Source of the DNA: Candidatus Chlorobium antarcticum
GTDB lineage: Bacteria; Bacteroidota; Chlorobiia; Chlorobiales; Chlorobiaceae
Assembly (NCBI GenBank): GCA_030765725.1
Contig: JAVCDF010000005.1
Location: 62,001-126,000 of the forward strand
Direction of reading: 5' to 3'
Length of the DNA: 64,000 bases
Shown here: positions 1 through 8,095 of the stretch, in pieces
Layout of the letters: each line of letters begins with the position of its first letter
Numbering within the stretch: position 1 is the stretch's first letter
Made by a program: the position numbers and the translations under genes
Notes under the pieces: generated by a model
Told to the model about the DNA's origin: nothing
Database searches by the model: none
What the model saw: only the letters and a program-made list of their open reading frames with translations

Positions 1-441
1 CTTTGAGGCAACCTGGCCTAAAAGGGCCTTGTCGATTCCAGTGATAACAACAGTCACCGGATCGGGCGTTTCAAGCTTTACGCCTTCAGGGGCCTTAAAA
101 TAGATCATATGTGAATAACCAAGCGTCAGCGCGAGAAGATCACCCTTCACCTCTGCGCGGAAACCAACGCCGGCAATCTCCAACTTTCTGGTAAACCCTT
201 TGGTCACACCCTCAATCATGTTGCTGAGAAGCATACGGTAAAGGCCATGCATCGCTTTGGCGCGTTTGCTGTCGTTGATTCTCTCAACCCTGACCACTCC
301 CTCTTCCTGCAGCACTCTCACCTCTTCAACAAGAGCCTGCTCGAGAACGCCTTTTGGTCCGGAAACCCTAATGTTCCCTTCGCTGATCTCAAGTTTTGCC
401 TCTTTAGCGAGTGCTATGGGCATTTTTCCGATTCTTGACAT
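1..441 (-). CDS. rplF: 50S ribosomal protein L6, C-terminus cut by window edge
   Basis: Large-subunit protein that binds 23S rRNA near the sarcin-ricin loop and helps the factor-binding site. The frame starts at the ATG at 439-441 with GGAGAG just upstream and runs without a stop to base 1, giving the first 147 residues. The start MSRIGKMP and the duplicated alpha/beta fold, including the stretch GVGFRAEV, fit L6, which is usually about 179 residues, so roughly 30 C-terminal residues lie outside. It is the last gene of the ribosomal run visible here, 29 bases after rpsH; in this family the operon normally continues with rplR, rpsE, rpmD and rplO. Confidence 0.95.
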   Translation of the reverse strand, partial: MSRIGKMPIALAKEAKLEISEGNIRVSGPKGVLEQALVEEVRVLQEEGVVRVERINDSKRAKAMHGLYRMLLSNMIEGVTKGFTRKLEIAGVGFRAEVKGDLLALTLGYSHMIYFKAPEGVKLETPDPVTVVITGIDKALLGQVASK

Positions 442-470
442 GATATTCTCTCTCTCCGGGGCTTGTGTAA

Positions 471-866
471 TTAATAGATACGGAACAGGATTTCACCACC
501 AACACCCTGCTCTCTGGCCTCTTTATCGGTAATCACCCCTTTGGAAGTCGAGATGATGTAAAGTCCGAGTCCTCCGAGATATTTCTTGATATCCTTTCCC
601 TCATACATACGCCTTCCCGGTCGGCTTACTCTAGTAATCTCCTTTATGGAAGGTATGCCGGCAGCGGTATACTTCAAGTCAACGCGAATGAACGGGAACT
701 TCTCGGTTGTGATAACCGTAAAAGCCTTAATGTAGCCCTTATCCAGAAGAAGCTTCGAAATATTCTCCCGCAGCTTCGAATAGGGAATATCGGTTGTTTT
801 ATTTTTTGCTCTTCCCGCATTTCTCAGTCGGGTGATATAATCGGCAATTGAATCCGTTACAGGCAT
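471..866 (-). CDS. rpsH: 30S ribosomal protein S8
   Basis: Small-subunit primary binder of 16S rRNA helix 21, needed for central-domain assembly; in enterobacteria S8 also represses translation of the spc operon. The 131 residues match the usual S8 length. The start [17 protein letters not shown] and the C-terminal block [20 protein letters not shown] are diagnostic. It lies between rpsN (62 bases upstream) and rplF. Whether S8 autoregulates here cannot be seen: I did not find an obvious copy of the helix 21 target near rplE. Confidence 0.97.
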   Translation of the reverse strand: MPVTDSIADYITRLRNAGRAKNKTTDIPYSKLRENISKLLLDKGYIKAFTVITTEKFPFIRVDLKYTAAGIPSIKEITRVSRPGRRMYEGKDIKKYLGGLGLYIISTSKGVITDKEAREQGVGGEILFRIY

Positions 867-928
867 AGCGAACCTTGGTTACTTTCAAAAATGGACAAAG
901 ACCTCTCTCATGGAAATGGCAGACTGGA

Positions 929-1198
929 TTACCAGCTTGCTTTCTTCACGCCCGGAATTTTTCCCTCAAGGGCCAGCTTCCGAAACATATGACGACACAG
1001 ACCGAATTTCTCATAAACACCGCGTCCTCTACCAGTCAGAACACAGCGGTTCCTGACTCTTGTGGCGGAACTGTCACGCGGAAGTTTGCGAAGTGCTTCG
1101 TAATCTCCCGCCTTCAGCAACTCTTCGCGTTTTGCGGCATACTGCTCTACAAGCCGTTTCCGCTTTTCGTTTCTTGCTACAACACTTTTCTTGGCCAT
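929..1198 (-). CDS. rpsN: 30S ribosomal protein S14 (long, non-zinc form)
   Basis: Protein of the 30S head, near the A-site side. At 89 residues and without paired CXXC motifs (only single Cys residues in NRC and LCRH), it is the longer zinc-independent form and not the 61-residue zinc form. The C-terminal signature [17 protein letters not shown] is clear. Start ATG at 1196-1198. It sits 16 bases after rplE, in the usual spc order L5-S14-S8. Confidence 0.97.
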   Translation of the reverse strand: MAKKSVVARNEKRKRLVEQYAAKREELLKAGDYEALRKLPRDSSATRVRNRCVLTGRGRGVYEKFGLCRHMFRKLALEGKIPGVKKASW

Positions 1199-1214
1199 CG
1201 TTCTTGTGTATTAA

Positions 1215-1811
1215 TTAGTTGTTCTTCTTTTTAAACGGCATGCCAAGCTCAGTGAGCAGCACAAATGCCTCTTCATCAGTTGTGGCCGAAGTAACGAAAC
1301 TGATGTCCATGCCCTGAACGCGTGGAACTTTGTCGATATCTATTTCAGGAAAAATAATCTGCTCGCGAACACCAACGGTGTAGTTGCCGCGGCCGTCAAA
1401 GCTGGTATCGGGCAAACCACGGAAATCGCGAATCCTGGGAACAGCCAAGCTGACAAAACGGTCGAGAAACTCATACATCGCCTTTCTGCGAAGTGTTACT
1501 CGGCATCCAATGGCCTGGCCTTCGCGGAGCTTAAAATTCGAAATCGCCTTTTTCGACTTGCGGATCTGCGGCTTCTGACCTGCAATCTGCGTGAGTTCCT
1601 GTAATGCAGTCTCAAGAAGTTTCGGCTCGGAAGCCGCCTCACCAACACCGATGTTGATGGAAATCTTCTGTAGCTTCGGCACATTCATGACATTGCCATA
1701 CTTGAATCGCTCTGTCATTGCCGCCACTACCTTCTCACTATACAAGGTCTGGAGCCTTGCCACTGGTAGGGTTACGGCCTGTGCCGCTCCATCTTCTTTC
1801 TTCTGAGCCAT
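1215..1811 (-). CDS. rplE: 50S ribosomal protein L5
   Basis: Binds 5S rRNA and forms part of the central protuberance. It has 198 residues, somewhat longer than the usual 179 because of an N-terminal extension (about residues 1-15, [15 protein letters not shown]) ahead of the conserved start [13 protein letters not shown]. The family block INIGVGEA and the C-terminal [17 protein letters not shown] are present. The ATG at 1809-1811 is the only good start near the conserved region. It follows rplX by 60 bases. Confidence 0.97.
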   Translation of the reverse strand: MAQKKEDGAAQAVTLPVARLQTLYSEKVVAAMTERFKYGNVMNVPKLQKISINIGVGEAASEPKLLETALQELTQIAGQKPQIRKSKKAISNFKLREGQAIGCRVTLRRKAMYEFLDRFVSLAVPRIRDFRGLPDTSFDGRGNYTVGVREQIIFPEIDIDKVPRVQGMDISFVTSATTDEEAFVLLTELGMPFKKKNN

Positions 1812-1871
1812 GGTGTTCTTGTGTCAATTTGCCAGGATGGTCTTTGTCATCCCCGCTTTGTTGGGAAATAC

Positions 1872-2114
1872 TCAGCCCTTCTTCACATTGGAAGCATGAA
1901 CCGGAAACTCTCTTTCGATAATCTGTCCCTGAGGACTGTTCTGAGTAGGACGCATGTGGCGTTTGCGGATGTTCACTCCCTCAACAATAACGCGACCCTT
2001 AATCGGGTAGACTTTCAGAACCTTGCCGCTCTTTCCTTTATCATTGCCGCTGATGACAGTCACCATGTCGTTCTTCTTGACATGAACCTTGAGTTTTCTA
2101 ACGCCTGTTTTCAT
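1872..2114 (-). CDS. rplX: 50S ribosomal protein L24
   Basis: Assembly-initiator protein that binds the 5' part of 23S rRNA. The 80-residue product has the KOW-type motif [16 protein letters not shown] at about residues 20-35 and the downstream block [13 protein letters not shown]. It is short compared with the usual 100-110 residues but keeps the full KOW core. Its start codon lies 33 bases after the 3' end of an embedded tRNA-Gly gene, so rplN, the tRNA and rplX are probably made on one transcript and separated by tRNA processing (inference). Confidence 0.96.
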   Translation of the reverse strand: MKTGVRKLKVHVKKNDMVTVISGNDKGKSGKVLKVYPIKGRVIVEGVNIRKRHMRPTQNSPQGQIIEREFPVHASNVKKG

Positions 2115-2147
2115 TTTTGACCTGTATGGTGTTATTCATAAATCCTG

Positions 2148-2220
2148 AGCGGGAGACGAGATTCGAACTCGCGACCAACAGCTTGGAAGGCTGTGACTCT
2201 ACCAACTGAGTTACTCCCGC
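2148..2220 (-). tRNA. tRNA-Gly (anticodon TCC) inside the spc ribosomal block
   Basis: On the minus strand the acceptor arm GCGGGAG (2214-2220) pairs with CTCCCGC (2149-2155), followed by discriminator T at 2148. The D-arm is ACTCAGTTGGTAGAGT; the anticodon stem ACAGC/GCTGT encloses the loop CTTCCAA, giving anticodon TCC; the T-loop is TTCGAAT. CCA is not encoded, since CAG follows the discriminator. The gene fills most of the 119-base gap between rplN and rplX on the same strand and has no terminator of its own, so it looks co-transcribed with the ribosomal genes. Confidence 0.95.
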
Positions 2221-2233
2221 CTAATCGAGCGCT

Positions 2234-2602
2234 TTACAGTACTTCAGGCGCCAGCGAAACAATCTTCATATATTTCTTGTCGCGAAGCTCTCTGGCAACT
2301 GGTCCGAAAATACGCGTGCCCCTTGGCTCGCCCTGCGCATTAAGGATTACAACCGCATTCTCGTCAAAACGAATATATGACCCGTCCTTTCTGCGAAGCT
2401 CCTTGACACAGCGAACCACAACGGCCTTGCATACCTCTTTCTTCTTAACAACGCCTCCCGGCACGGCAGCCTTTACCGATACGATAACCTGGTCTCCCAG
2501 AGACGCATATCTCCTGCCGGTTCCACCGAAGACATGAATGCAGCGGACCTTCTTCGCGCCACTGTTATCGGCAACAACCAGGTTGGTTTCTTTCTGGATC
2601 AT
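2234..2602 (-). CDS. rplN: 50S ribosomal protein L14
   Basis: Large-subunit interface protein contacting 16S rRNA helix 14 and the docking place of ribosome silencing factor RsfS. The 122 residues match the family exactly. The start [17 protein letters not shown] and the C-terminal block [14 protein letters not shown] are typical. Its stop lies 13 bases before the 5' end of tRNA-Gly. It follows rpsQ by 42 bases. Confidence 0.97.
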   Translation of the reverse strand: MIQKETNLVVADNSGAKKVRCIHVFGGTGRRYASLGDQVIVSVKAAVPGGVVKKKEVCKAVVVRCVKELRRKDGSYIRFDENAVVILNAQGEPRGTRIFGPVARELRDKKYMKIVSLAPEVL

Positions 2603-2644
2603 CCTGTTTCAAACTTTATTGATGTGTATGGATACTGGTCTCTC

Positions 2645-2947
2645 TTACTTGGCCTTCTGAACAATTTCCAAAAGTCGGCAACTTTTGCGTTTGCTGAGAG
2701 GACGGCACTCCATCACTTTCACAAGATCACCAATACCAGCTTCATTGTGCTCGTCATGAGCCATGATTTTGGTGGTCTTCCGGAAGTATTTCTTGTATAC
2801 CGGATGCTGAACCCGGCGCTCGACTGCAACAACAATAGCTTTATCCATCTTGTCGCTGACAACCTTGCCTAGCCAGCTCTTTTTACGACCTCTTGCTTCT
2901 GCTTCCTGTGCATTGGGGCTGTTGTCGCCCATGTTCTTCTCTGCCAT
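2645..2947 (-). CDS. rpsQ: 30S ribosomal protein S17
   Basis: Primary binder of the 5' domain of 16S rRNA. The 100-residue product carries the S17 OB-fold core ([19 protein letters not shown], then [14 protein letters not shown]). An N-terminal extension of about 22 residues, polar and including [14 protein letters not shown], precedes the core; E. coli S17 has 84 residues. The start ATG is at 2945-2947. Order rpmC-rpsQ-rplN is the normal one. Confidence 0.96.
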   Translation of the reverse strand: MAEKNMGDNSPNAQEAEARGRKKSWLGKVVSDKMDKAIVVAVERRVQHPVYKKYFRKTTKIMAHDEHNEAGIGDLVKVMECRPLSKRKSCRLLEIVQKAK

Positions 2948-2980
2948 GTAAGTAAACTGTTTGTTTTATGGTGCCAGAGT

Positions 2981-3187
2981 TCAGCTTTTCGCTGACTCCG
3001 AAGCCGTAAGCTGATGAAGACGGGTTTTCATCCGCGCAATTTCCCTGCGGGAATTACGGAAAACCATCGGATTTTGAGGCTGCTCAATAACCTTGTAAAA
3101 ATTGATATCAGCAAGCCTATCTTCAAGCTCGACAATCCTTTCGACAAGCTCTTTCTCGGTCATTGCCGCAATTTCATACTTTTTCAT
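2981..3187 (-). CDS. rpmC: 50S ribosomal protein L29
   Basis: Two-helix protein at the peptide-tunnel exit, next to L23, helping dock the signal recognition particle and trigger factor. The 68-residue product shows the family pattern, an N-terminal helix with MTEKELVERIVELEDRL and a second helix with NSRREIARMKTRLHQL. Start ATG at 3185-3187. It lies 33 bases after rplP and 33 bases before rpsQ. Confidence 0.96.
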   Translation of the reverse strand: MKKYEIAAMTEKELVERIVELEDRLADINFYKVIEQPQNPMVFRNSRREIARMKTRLHQLTASESAKS

Positions 3188-3220
3188 AATGGTAGATCTC
3201 TCTTGCTGAATTGATTCTCT

Positions 3221-3640
3221 TTATCCTTCGTAATCAGGACGGACAATAAAACGGGTCTTGATCGGAAGTTTCTGGGCTGCAAGCCTGAAGGCCTCTGTTG
3301 CTATCTCTTTGGAAACACCATCCGCCTCAAACATAATCCTGCCCGGCTTTACAACGGCTACCCAGAACTCAGGTGATCCTTTTCCAGATCCCATGCGGGT
3401 TTCTGCAGCTTTTTTACTGACAGGCTTATCAGGGAAGATTCTGATCCAGATTTTTCCATCCCTCTTCATGAAACGGGTCATTGCCACACGGGCAGCCTCA
3501 ATCTGACGACTGGTAATCCATGCCGGCTCAATGGCTTTCAGGCCGAACGAACCGAAAGATACATCTGTTCCCCGCCCGGCGTTGCCTTTCATGCGACCAC
3601 GCTGCGCCTTTCTGTATTTAACTCTCTTTGGCATTAACAT
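3221..3640 (-). CDS. rplP: 50S ribosomal protein L16
   Basis: Organises the tRNA acceptor-arm site of the 50S. The 139 residues include the typical start [19 protein letters not shown] and the block [22 protein letters not shown], which holds the loop contacting A-site tRNA. Two in-frame ATGs exist (3638-3640 and 3632-3634). The first is chosen because GGAG sits about 9 bases upstream and because MLMPKR is the common family start. It lies 44 bases after rpsC. Confidence 0.97.
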   Translation of the reverse strand: MLMPKRVKYRKAQRGRMKGNAGRGTDVSFGSFGLKAIEPAWITSRQIEAARVAMTRFMKRDGKIWIRIFPDKPVSKKAAETRMGSGKGSPEFWVAVVKPGRIMFEADGVSKEIATEAFRLAAQKLPIKTRFIVRPDYEG

Positions 3641-3684
3641 ACCGGCAACTCCATTCTATTTTCTGATTTGTTGTACTGGTTTCT

Positions 3685-4440
3685 TTAGGGTCTTCCCGCA
3701 GGACGGCGGCGACGCTTGTTTCGCGCGTCACGCGAACGGGAGCCGGAATCGCTACGGCGTTCCTTGATGCGCTTCATTTCCTCTTCCTCAATTGCGTCAA
3801 TGCGCTTAACAAGAACTTCACCCTTGTAAACCCAAACCTTGATACCGATAGTGCCTGCAATGGTATGAGCGGTTACACTGGCGTAATCAATATTGGCTCT
3901 AATGGTGTGAAGAGGTATCTTTCCCTCTTTGTACTGCTCGGCGCGCGCAATTTCGGCACCGCCAAGACGACCTGCACAGCGGATTCTTACACCCTCTGCT
4001 CCAGCACGCATTGCAGTCTGGATTGCCTGCTTCATAGCCCTTCTGAACGATACCCTGTTCTCAAGCTGGTAGGCAATGTTCTCTCCAATCAGCTGAGCCT
4101 CAATTTCTGGCTTGACCACTTCAACAACATCAATCTTTACCTCTTTTCCGGTAATGCGGCCAAGCTCCTGGGAAAGATTATTGATTTCCTCACCCTTGCG
4201 CCCCACCACAGCACCCGGACGGGCTGCATAGATGTTGATCCTGATATTTTTGTTTGTCCGCTCAATGATAATACGAGCAATACCGGCTTTCTCACGCTTC
4301 AGACGAGTCTGAATGTAGTTGCGTATAACCTGGTCCTGCTTAATCTTGTCGCTGATGACAGGACTGTCATCGTACCAACGGGAAGTCCAGTCCCTGATGA
4401 TGCCGAGCCTGAATCCAGTAGGATTGACTTTCTGACCCAA
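3685..4440 (-). CDS. rpsC: 30S ribosomal protein S3, TTG start
   Basis: Forms the mRNA entry tunnel with S4 and S5. It has 251 residues, with the KH domain around residues 40-108 (GRKGEEI is the GXXG-type loop) and the C-terminal S3 domain ([15 protein letters not shown]). The last 25 residues are a strongly Arg-rich tail, longer than in E. coli (233 residues). The start is TTG at 4438-4440: AAGGAG lies 6 bases upstream and an in-frame TAG precedes the ribosome binding site, so no upstream ATG is possible, while MGQKVNPTG is the normal N-terminus. Confidence 0.96.
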   Translation of the reverse strand: MGQKVNPTGFRLGIIRDWTSRWYDDSPVISDKIKQDQVIRNYIQTRLKREKAGIARIIIERTNKNIRINIYAARPGAVVGRKGEEINNLSQELGRITGKEVKIDVVEVVKPEIEAQLIGENIAYQLENRVSFRRAMKQAIQTAMRAGAEGVRIRCAGRLGGAEIARAEQYKEGKIPLHTIRANIDYASVTAHTIAGTIGIKVWVYKGEVLVKRIDAIEEEEMKRIKERRSDSGSRSRDARNKRRRRPAGRP

Positions 4441-4457
4441 TGTTCTCTCCTTCTAAG

Positions 4458-4817
4458 TTAGTTAGTTTCTGGATTCTTTACCCTATCCACAACGATGGTC
4501 AGGTGGTTCGAACGCTTACGGACCCGATACGCGCGGCCCATTGGAGCGGGAAGCATTCTTTTCAGCGTAGTGCCTTCATCAACAAACACCGACTTGATAA
4601 AGAGTTCCTGGTCGCCGATACGCTCATCCGGATTGAGCTGCGCGTAGTTTGCTACTGCAGACTTCAGGGTCTGGAGCGCATTGCGCGAAGCCGCCTTCGT
4701 CGAGTTCAGCAGGATGGCCTTTGCCTGATCAACGGCTTTGCCGCGAACTAGACCCGCCACCAGACGCATTTTGCGGGGCGAGGTCGGCGTGTGCCGTAAA
4801 ATTGCTTTAGCTTGCAT
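4458..4817 (-). CDS. rplV: 50S ribosomal protein L22
   Basis: Lines the nascent-peptide tunnel with its extended beta-hairpin. The 119 residues start [20 protein letters not shown], as usual, and end with the hairpin and the conserved [12 protein letters not shown]. The hairpin region ([17 protein letters not shown]) is intact, with no macrolide-type deletion. It lies between rpsS and rpsC, 17 bases upstream of the TTG start of rpsC. Confidence 0.97.
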   Translation of the reverse strand: MQAKAILRHTPTSPRKMRLVAGLVRGKAVDQAKAILLNSTKAASRNALQTLKSAVANYAQLNPDERIGDQELFIKSVFVDEGTTLKRMLPAPMGRAYRVRKRSNHLTIVVDRVKNPETN

Positions 4818-4848
4818 GATAAGTCTTTACCCTTTCCGGTTATTCAGA

Positions 4849-5145
4849 TTACTTTCTCTTAGGTGCCGATCCGCCCTTTTCGGCCTTGCTGCCTGCGTGG
4901 CCGCGATAGGTCCGGGTAGGAGCGAACTCTCCAAGCTTGTGTCCAACCATGTTATCACTGACATATACAGGCACATGAATCTTGCCGTTATGCACAGCAA
5001 TGGTGTGTCCTACAAAGTCAGGGGAGATCATGGAACTTCTGCACCATGTCTTCAGTACTTTCTTTTCACCCCTGCTATTCATGTCAAGGACCCGCCGTTC
5101 CAACTTTATGTCGATATAGGGTCCTTTTTTAAGAGATCTTGGCAT
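4849..5145 (-). CDS. rpsS: 30S ribosomal protein S19
   Basis: 30S head protein that contacts the large subunit through bridge B1a. The 98-residue product starts [19 protein letters not shown] and contains [20 protein letters not shown], both standard. The C-terminal tail is basic ([16 protein letters not shown]). Start ATG at 5143-5145. It lies 39 bases after rplB. Confidence 0.97.
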   Translation of the reverse strand: MPRSLKKGPYIDIKLERRVLDMNSRGEKKVLKTWCRSSMISPDFVGHTIAVHNGKIHVPVYVSDNMVGHKLGEFAPTRTYRGHAGSKAEKGGSAPKRK

Positions 5146-5184
5146 AGTATGTCTGCTTGATAGTGTTAAGCGCTACAGCTGTTT

Positions 5185-6024
5185 TTATTTCGCGTTTCTG
5201 CCGCGTACAATCAGTTTCTGTGAAGCCTTCTTTTTATTCCTGGTCTTCAGGCCCTTGGAAAGCTGACCCCATGGGGACTTCGGATGCCTTCTGCCACCAC
5301 CGGATTTCGATCTGCCTTCACCACCACCCATCGGATGATCAACCGGGTTCATCGCCATACCTCTTGTCTGTGGACGAATTCCAAGCCAGCGGCTTCTGCC
5401 AGCTTTACCCAGAACAAGGTTTTCGTGGTCGATATTACCAACTACCCCAATGGTAGCTCGGCACTCTACACGAACTTTGCGGATTTCACCAGAAGGAAGC
5501 TTCAGTGTCACATAATCACCCTCTCGGGCAGCAAGAACAGCGAATGTTCCGGCGGAACGGACAATCTGTCCTCCCTTTCCGGCCTTCATTTCAATATTGT
5601 GAATGTCAGTGCCAAGCGGGATGTTCTTCAGTGGCATTGTATTACCCGCCCTGACCTCAACCTTATCACCGCTCTCAACCTTGTCCCCCACTTTCAAACC
5701 TTTCGGGGCGAGAATATAACGCTTTTCTCCATCATTATAATGAAGAAGTGCAATTCTTGATGACCTATTGGGATCATATTCAATGGAACCAACAGTAGCG
5801 GGTACTCCGTCCTTGGTACGCTTGAAATCAATAATCCTGTAATGACGCCTGTGTCCACCACCACGATGACGGGAAGTTTTTCTTCCTGTATTGTTCCTGC
5901 CGCCCGATTTCTTCAGGGGTACCAGTAGTCGTTTTTCAGGCGTGCTTTTGGTGATTTCATCAAATGCCGGGTAGGACATAAACCGTGACCCTGGCGTTAC
6001 CGGCGCTAATTTCCTAATTGCCAT
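5185..6024 (-). CDS. rplB: 50S ribosomal protein L2 with Met at the peptidyl-transferase-side His position
   Basis: Large-subunit protein reaching toward the peptidyl transferase centre, required for subunit joining. The 279 residues show the OB and SH3-like domains ([19 protein letters not shown] at 42-60) and the C-terminal loop [13 protein letters not shown] around 228-239. In E. coli the matching motif reads DHPHGGG, whose second His is His229. Here codon 232 is ATG (Met) at 5329-5331. From memory, Bacteroidetes L2 also has Met here, so this is probably a lineage trait and not a defect. Confidence 0.97.
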   Translation of the reverse strand: MAIRKLAPVTPGSRFMSYPAFDEITKSTPEKRLLVPLKKSGGRNNTGRKTSRHRGGGHRRHYRIIDFKRTKDGVPATVGSIEYDPNRSSRIALLHYNDGEKRYILAPKGLKVGDKVESGDKVEVRAGNTMPLKNIPLGTDIHNIEMKAGKGGQIVRSAGTFAVLAAREGDYVTLKLPSGEIRKVRVECRATIGVVGNIDHENLVLGKAGRSRWLGIRPQTRGMAMNPVDHPMGGGEGRSKSGGGRRHPKSPWGQLSKGLKTRNKKKASQKLIVRGRNAK

Positions 6025-6056
6025 TGTAAATTATAATCTAACCTTTATTGTAAGCT

Positions 6057-6368
6057 CTATCCCTCGCCATTCGGAGTCGATCCCGAGTAGAAATCTATCG
6101 ACTGACCCTCGGCAAGCGTGACAAACGCTTTTTTCGAGTCGTTTTTTTTGCCTGTAACGAGTCCCTTGCGGGTATTCTGCCGGCGTGTTTTACCCAAGCT
6201 GTTGAGTGTACGGACGCTTCTGACATCAACACCAAACTTCTCTTCTACAGCCATTTTTATATCAATCTTGTCTGCGTCCAGCTTAACCTGGAAAACATAC
6301 TGACCGCGATCTTCAGTGAGTCCGGTACTTTTTTCTGTCAGCCAGGGGCGCAACAACGGGTTTTTCAT
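6057..6368 (-). CDS. rplW: 50S ribosomal protein L23
   Basis: Tunnel-exit protein and docking site for trigger factor and the signal recognition particle. The product starts [17 protein letters not shown] and contains the L23 block [20 protein letters not shown]. There are two in-frame ATGs six bases apart (6372-6374 and 6366-6368). The second is chosen because the AGGAG site is 8 bases from it and only 2 bases from the first, and because it gives the common N-terminus. The resulting length is 103 residues, normal for the family. Confidence 0.95.
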   Translation of the reverse strand: MKNPLLRPWLTEKSTGLTEDRGQYVFQVKLDADKIDIKMAVEEKFGVDVRSVRTLNSLGKTRRQNTRKGLVTGKKNDSKKAFVTLAEGQSIDFYSGSTPNGEG

Positions 6369-6399
6369 TCTCATCTCTCCTGTTTACGGGATACCGGGG

Positions 6400-7026
6400 T
6401 TACCCTAAAGTCTCTTCTAATTTTTTCAATGCCGTTTTCTGGAACAGCACAGTGTGGCTGTTGAGAATATCATAGGTCGACGCCTTCTCAGCACTCATGA
6501 TGTTGACCTTCTGGATGTTTTTTCCTGAACGGGAAATAATCAAGTTGTATTCCGGGGTCAACATGAGTGTTTTTTTCTCATCAAGGCCGAGGTTTTTCAG
6601 AATCGCTGCGAAAGGCTTGGTTTTGATCTCCTCAAGCATGAAATCCTCTACAACAAGAATTTTTCCTTCCTGTGCTTTGGCGCTGAACGCTGAACGACGG
6701 GCAAGCGCCTTTACTTTTTTATTGACTTTCTGGTCGTATCCGTGTGGTGTCGGTCCAAAAATTGTTCCACCACCAATCATTAAAGGCGAACGAGTAGAAC
6801 CCTGACGGGCGTTGCCGGTTCCCTTCTGGCGATAGGGCTTGCGACCTCCACCCCTGACTTCAGCACGGGTCTTGGACTTGTGCGTTCCCTGCCGGCGGTT
6901 GGCAAGAATCGACTTTACATCGAGATATACCGCATGTTCAGATACTTCGGCTCCGAAGATATCGTCGCATAGGGTAACAACCTCTCCGGATTCAGTGCCG
7001 GCGGTAGTTAAGACTTTAAGTTCCAT
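6400..7026 (-). CDS. rplD: 50S ribosomal protein L4
   Basis: Binds 23S rRNA domain I and reaches into the exit tunnel; in E. coli it represses its own S10 operon by attenuation and translation control. The 208 residues show the tunnel loop (RGGGRKPYRQKGTGNARQGS) and the globular fold ending LKKLEETLG. The loop has no obvious resistance change. It lies 20 bases after rplC. A candidate target for L4 control is the hairpin between tuf and rpsJ, but there is no direct evidence for that. Confidence 0.97.
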   Translation of the reverse strand: MELKVLTTAGTESGEVVTLCDDIFGAEVSEHAVYLDVKSILANRRQGTHKSKTRAEVRGGGRKPYRQKGTGNARQGSTRSPLMIGGGTIFGPTPHGYDQKVNKKVKALARRSAFSAKAQEGKILVVEDFMLEEIKTKPFAAILKNLGLDEKKTLMLTPEYNLIISRSGKNIQKVNIMSAEKASTYDILNSHTVLFQKTALKKLEETLG

Positions 7027-7046
7027 GGCTTCGTGCAGTCAGCTTT

Positions 7047-7676
7047 TTACTTTTTTGTAGAAACAATCCTTACATAGCAGTTCTTCGGTCCGGGCACAGC
7101 GCCCTTTACCATAATGAGGCTGGACTCAGGCATAATTTTTATAACCTGCAGGTTTCTGACAGTTATTGTGTCAGTTCCCATGCGGCCACCCATCCTAGTA
7201 CCCTTGAATGTGCGCGATGGATCTGAAGCTCCGCCAATCGAACCCGGTGCCCGAAGCCTGTCGGACTGACCGTGTGTCCGCTGGCCACCACCGAAATTGT
7301 GGCGCTTGACAACACCGGCAAATCCTTTTCCTTTGGAAACACCCTGCACATCAACAATCTCACCCTCGATGAACGACTCAACAAGTACGGGGCTCCCCGC
7401 AGTCAGCTCGCCTTCAAACATGGATGTATCGAATTCGGCAGTCATGTATCCCGGTGCAACTCCAGCCTTTTTATAATGACCGAGCATAGGCTTGTTCACT
7501 TTAGCCTCTTTCCTCTCCCCGATCCCAACCTGATAGGCATCATACCCATCTGTTCCAACATTCTTGACCTGCGTTACAAAGCAGGGCCCAGCCTGGATGA
7601 TGGTACAGGGCACAGCCTCTCGGTTCTCGTTAAACAGACGGGTCATGCCGATTTTCTTTCCCAGAATCGCGCCCAT
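7047..7676 (-). CDS. rplC: 50S ribosomal protein L3
   Basis: Early-assembly protein near the peptidyl transferase centre. The 209 residues start [15 protein letters not shown] and carry the central extension [20 protein letters not shown], followed by GTRMGGRMG, all family hallmarks. Start ATG at 7674-7676. Order rpsJ-rplC-rplD-rplW-rplB is the S10 operon. Gaps of 20-30 bases on either side support co-transcription. Confidence 0.97.
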   Translation of the reverse strand: MGAILGKKIGMTRLFNENREAVPCTIIQAGPCFVTQVKNVGTDGYDAYQVGIGERKEAKVNKPMLGHYKKAGVAPGYMTAEFDTSMFEGELTAGSPVLVESFIEGEIVDVQGVSKGKGFAGVVKRHNFGGGQRTHGQSDRLRAPGSIGGASDPSRTFKGTRMGGRMGTDTITVRNLQVIKIMPESSLIMVKGAVPGPKNCYVRIVSTKK

Positions 7677-7700
7677 ATCAATTGCTCTTTATCTAATTCG

Positions 7701-8012
7701 TTAAGACTTGATTTCAACATCAACACCACTCGGAAGCTCAAGCTTCATAAGCATGTCAATGGTTCTTGAAGTCGGGTTCATAATCTCTATAAGCCTCTTG
7801 TGGGAGGAAAAAGAGAACTGCTCACGGGACTTTTTATCAACATGGGGAGACCGGTTTACGGTATACACATGCGATTTTGTCGGCAGTGGTATGGGACCAA
7901 AGATGATTGCATCAGTTTCCTTGACCACATCTATAATCCGCGAAGCCCACTTGTCAACCAGGCTATGGTCGTAAGACTTGAGCTTGATTCTGATCTTTTG
8001 CTGTACAGCCAC
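7701..8012 (-). CDS. rpsJ: 30S ribosomal protein S10, GTG start
   Basis: 30S head protein and, as NusE, a partner in transcription antitermination. The 103 residues contain [17 protein letters not shown] and the conserved [13 protein letters not shown]. The start is GTG at 8010-8012, with AGGG about 9 bases upstream; it gives the standard N-terminus [10 protein letters not shown]. The gene begins only 27 bases downstream of a strong terminator-like hairpin (8040-8071), so there is hardly room for a separate promoter between tuf and rpsJ. Confidence 0.97.
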   Translation of the reverse strand: MAVQQKIRIKLKSYDHSLVDKWASRIIDVVKETDAIIFGPIPLPTKSHVYTVNRSPHVDKKSREQFSFSSHKRLIEIMNPTSRTIDMLMKLELPSGVDVEIKS

Positions 8013-8039
8013 TTGTCAACCCTGTTTCGTGTTATCGAT

Positions 8040-8071
8040 AAAAAGGGGCGGAGAGCTTTTCACTCCGCCCC
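8040..8071 (-). terminator. Terminator-like hairpin between tuf and rpsJ
   Basis: On the minus strand GGGGCGGAG (8063-8071) pairs perfectly over 9 bases with CTCCGCCCC (8045-8053) across a 9-base loop and is followed directly by five T (8040-8044). This is a textbook intrinsic terminator shape. It closes the str block after tuf, yet rpsJ starts 27 bases later on the same strand, so the S10 block depends on read-through, on an internal promoter in tuf, or on regulated termination. Confidence 0.85.
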
Positions 8072-8095
8072 GGGAAGCCTTGTCCAGTAAGATTA

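Noticed and set aside
8013-8030. TTGACA just before rpsJ as a -35 box
   Set aside because: It lies 2 bases upstream of the GTG, so the promoter would start transcription inside the gene.
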